NCBI RefSeq assembly: GCF_030247185.1
Contig: NC_080572.1
Location: forward strand, 7,147,007-7,211,006
DNA length: 64,000 nt
Direction of reading: 5' to 3'
Origin: Malaya genurostris
Taxonomy: Eukaryota > Arthropoda > Insecta > Diptera > Culicidae
A program made the position numbers and the translations under genes. Under the pieces are notes generated by a model. That model worked only from the letters and a program-made list of their open reading frames with translations. It had not been told where the DNA came from and did not search any database. Shown here one piece after another: positions 62,348 to 64,000 of this stretch (positions within the stretch are counted from its first letter, which is position 1; each line of letters starts with the position of its first letter).

Positions 62348-63775
62348 TTAAGCTTTATTTTTCGCAGGTTTATATAAAATATGATAGCTTATTTCAGTGT
62401 CTGTTAAAAATAATTTCGCAGCAATCTTATTTTCTGTTACTGGAATGAAGCAATGATATTTTTGTGTACCTTGAATCATTTTTGTTTGTTGATAAATATC
62501 TTTCCATTCTGCGGCACCATCGTAATATTCCTCTTGTGACATATAACAAAACGAGATTGCTGTGAAATTATCTTGATTTCTTTCAGAAGCCTAATCGTAT
62601 AAAGCTTTAGCATTTGTTATTGGACGTTCATGTTCTCTTGTTGCCATTCGTTTCATTGTTCTACCGATTGCATCACATGGTCACTTATCGTGCTAGGTTG
62701 CGAAGAAACGCCACTCCGAATCAATGTTGTATTTTGTTTTAAATTTACAGAGGCTCGCGAAATTTTATCTATTTTTAAATTTAAATTGCCTTTTTTATAT
62801 TCATTCGTTGTTTTAGAAACTTTGTTGATTTGAAAATGAAAACTTGCACAGCAATTGTGCCATGCTTCAAAACTTCTGATATTATAACGAAACTCAAATT
62901 TGTAATTTTTTTTTTACAAATTAATGAACAGTTGCTTGATCATTGTTTCAATTATGACTTTGAACAGCATCTTGAAGAACGATTGAATAATTCTCGGAAA
63001 AAAAACACAAATTACAAATACTTCTCCCTCAGTTAATGAAGATTTTGTGTCTTTCAAAATAGAAATTGTGTTTTTTATGTAGTCATGAGTTACAAGTTTT
63101 TCAAATTTTTCTGTTAAAAATGCTACAGAATCATCAACTGGTTTTGTTAAGATTTCTAGATTGCATCTATCAGTTGTTATCTATTGTTCAAAGGAGATCT
63201 CATTTACAATGTTCTGCTCAAGTTCCACTAAATAACTTTCCTCAAGAATTGAACAGGTGGGGCATTTCTTGCATTCGCGGAGATAACATTCCTTTGTTCT
63301 CACCGGCGCTTTACAATCAATTTGAAAGAAATATTTTTTGAGGCTGTGAAGCATCAAGTCAACATTTTCATGAATTGTACAAACACATACATTATGACAA
63401 CCTAAAGTATTGAGAAGTTTACAGTGGTTTGATCTTAACGCCGCAAATGTACTGAATGGAATTTGGTGTTTATTGACCTCGAATCGTTAAAAAGTTTTTC
63501 TAAGACTTGAAAGCAAAAGCCGTTTCTGAACTGGCTCACGCCCACTATTAGTTCTGATAGAAACGTAATCTCGTTGTCTTGACATAGTTCTACTTATATC
63601 ATCATCGCTGAAGAACTGCAGTACTTCACGTTTTATATCGGGATCCAATGAACGGCCACATTTTTTCTTTGAACATCCAATACTTTTTGCTCTTTAACCA
63701 ATTCTTTTACCAGTGAGACCGTGTATTTATTCACATAAAATTCTTCCATCGTCATTGGAACAGACCAGAATTTTG
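62348..63775 (-). pseudogene. decayed DNA-transposon-like gene of a widespread arthropod family
   Basis: Pieces in three frames, in order on the minus strand: MEEFYVNKYTVSLVKELVKE (63750 on), DDISRTMSRQRDYVSIRTNS, then FAALRSNHCKLLNTLGCHN and VCVCTIHENVDLMLHSL, then ECYLRECKKCPTC, TTDRCNLEILTKPVDD, LTEGEVFVIC, and after a deletion MKRMATREHERPITNAKALY, MSQEEYYDGAAEW and QGTQKYHCFIPVTENKIAAK, ending at 62348. This order matches a long protein often found in aphid and mosquito genomes with a Cys/His region, a DF(A/S)ENY motif and a closing FIPV patch. Here the Asp of that motif is Val with an extra T after it, several stops occur (for example TGA where Trp is expected) and the central part is gone. 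I do not assign a superfamily. Confidence 0.65.
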
Positions 63776-63825
63776 CATTAATTTATTAAATTATTCAGAT
63801 TCATTTTGTGGTGGATGATCGAATA

Positions 63826-64000
63826 CACAGAAAGAAAAGATGAAACTTACACGACATGTAAACCGATAGTACCATGAAATAGACATCAGTTGAAACGAAA
63901 ATCTGATTTAAAACCATGATTGATGTAAAATTACATTAAAATTCATTTAGTTTTTCATTGAACAAGACTGTATATTTACAAACCGCTTCGTTTTGTAACG
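63826..64000 (+). mobile_element. TA-flanked MITE, CACAGA ends (copy 3), cut by the window end
   Basis: CACAGAAAGAAAAGATGAAA preceded by TA; near-identical to 55599 onward over the 175 bases visible. Confidence 0.9.

Overview
The window is nuclear DNA of a mosquito, most likely a culicine (Aedes-like). It is AT-rich, has two intron-containing host genes with insect-style short introns, and is crowded with mosquito repeats: Feilai-like tRNA-derived SINEs, many foldback MITEs, BEL/Pao and Ty3/gypsy LTR elements, Jockey-like non-LTR fragments and mariner relics. Species cannot be fixed by reading alone.

Host genes occupy 2.0-17.2 kb. A plus-strand gene runs from a signal-peptide exon at 2060 to a stop at 16238. 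Four exons are proposed, with a first intron of about 13 kb, and they encode a predicted 366-residue secreted protein with a half DSL-like domain, repeated double EGF-like modules and no membrane anchor. Tail-to-tail with it, on the minus strand, lies a three-exon ZNF511-type C2H2 zinc-finger gene (17202 down to 16357). The two stop codons are about 120 bp apart.

The large first intron carries a young 6,994-bp BEL/Pao element (5805-12798) with two 1,095-bp LTRs that read as identical and a 5-bp target duplication AATAG. It lacks protease, reverse transcriptase and RNase H. It keeps an unusual first ORF (PHD finger plus an MBD-like stretch), a damaged integrase and a full-length envelope-like reading frame. 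The same intron holds several hairpin MITEs.

From 17.3 to 64 kb I see no convincing host gene. The region is a graveyard of mobile DNA: hAT-type MITEs with 8-bp target duplications, TTAA-flanked MITEs, a TA-flanked MITE family, a foldback family with CTTACACG ends, a 2-kb foldback at 46.2-48.2 kb, a mariner-like element whose 5' half is replaced by an inverted copy of its 3' end (50.1-51.0 kb), non-LTR fragments, long TA, ATT and ATATT microsatellites, and a decayed minus-strand transposon gene at 62.3-63.8 kb. The window starts inside a gypsy pol gene and ends inside a MITE.

Working together: the two host genes look unrelated in function (extracellular EGF protein; nuclear zinc-finger protein) but share a very short convergent 3' junction. 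The rest is layered transposition, with several clear nesting events that give a relative order of insertion.
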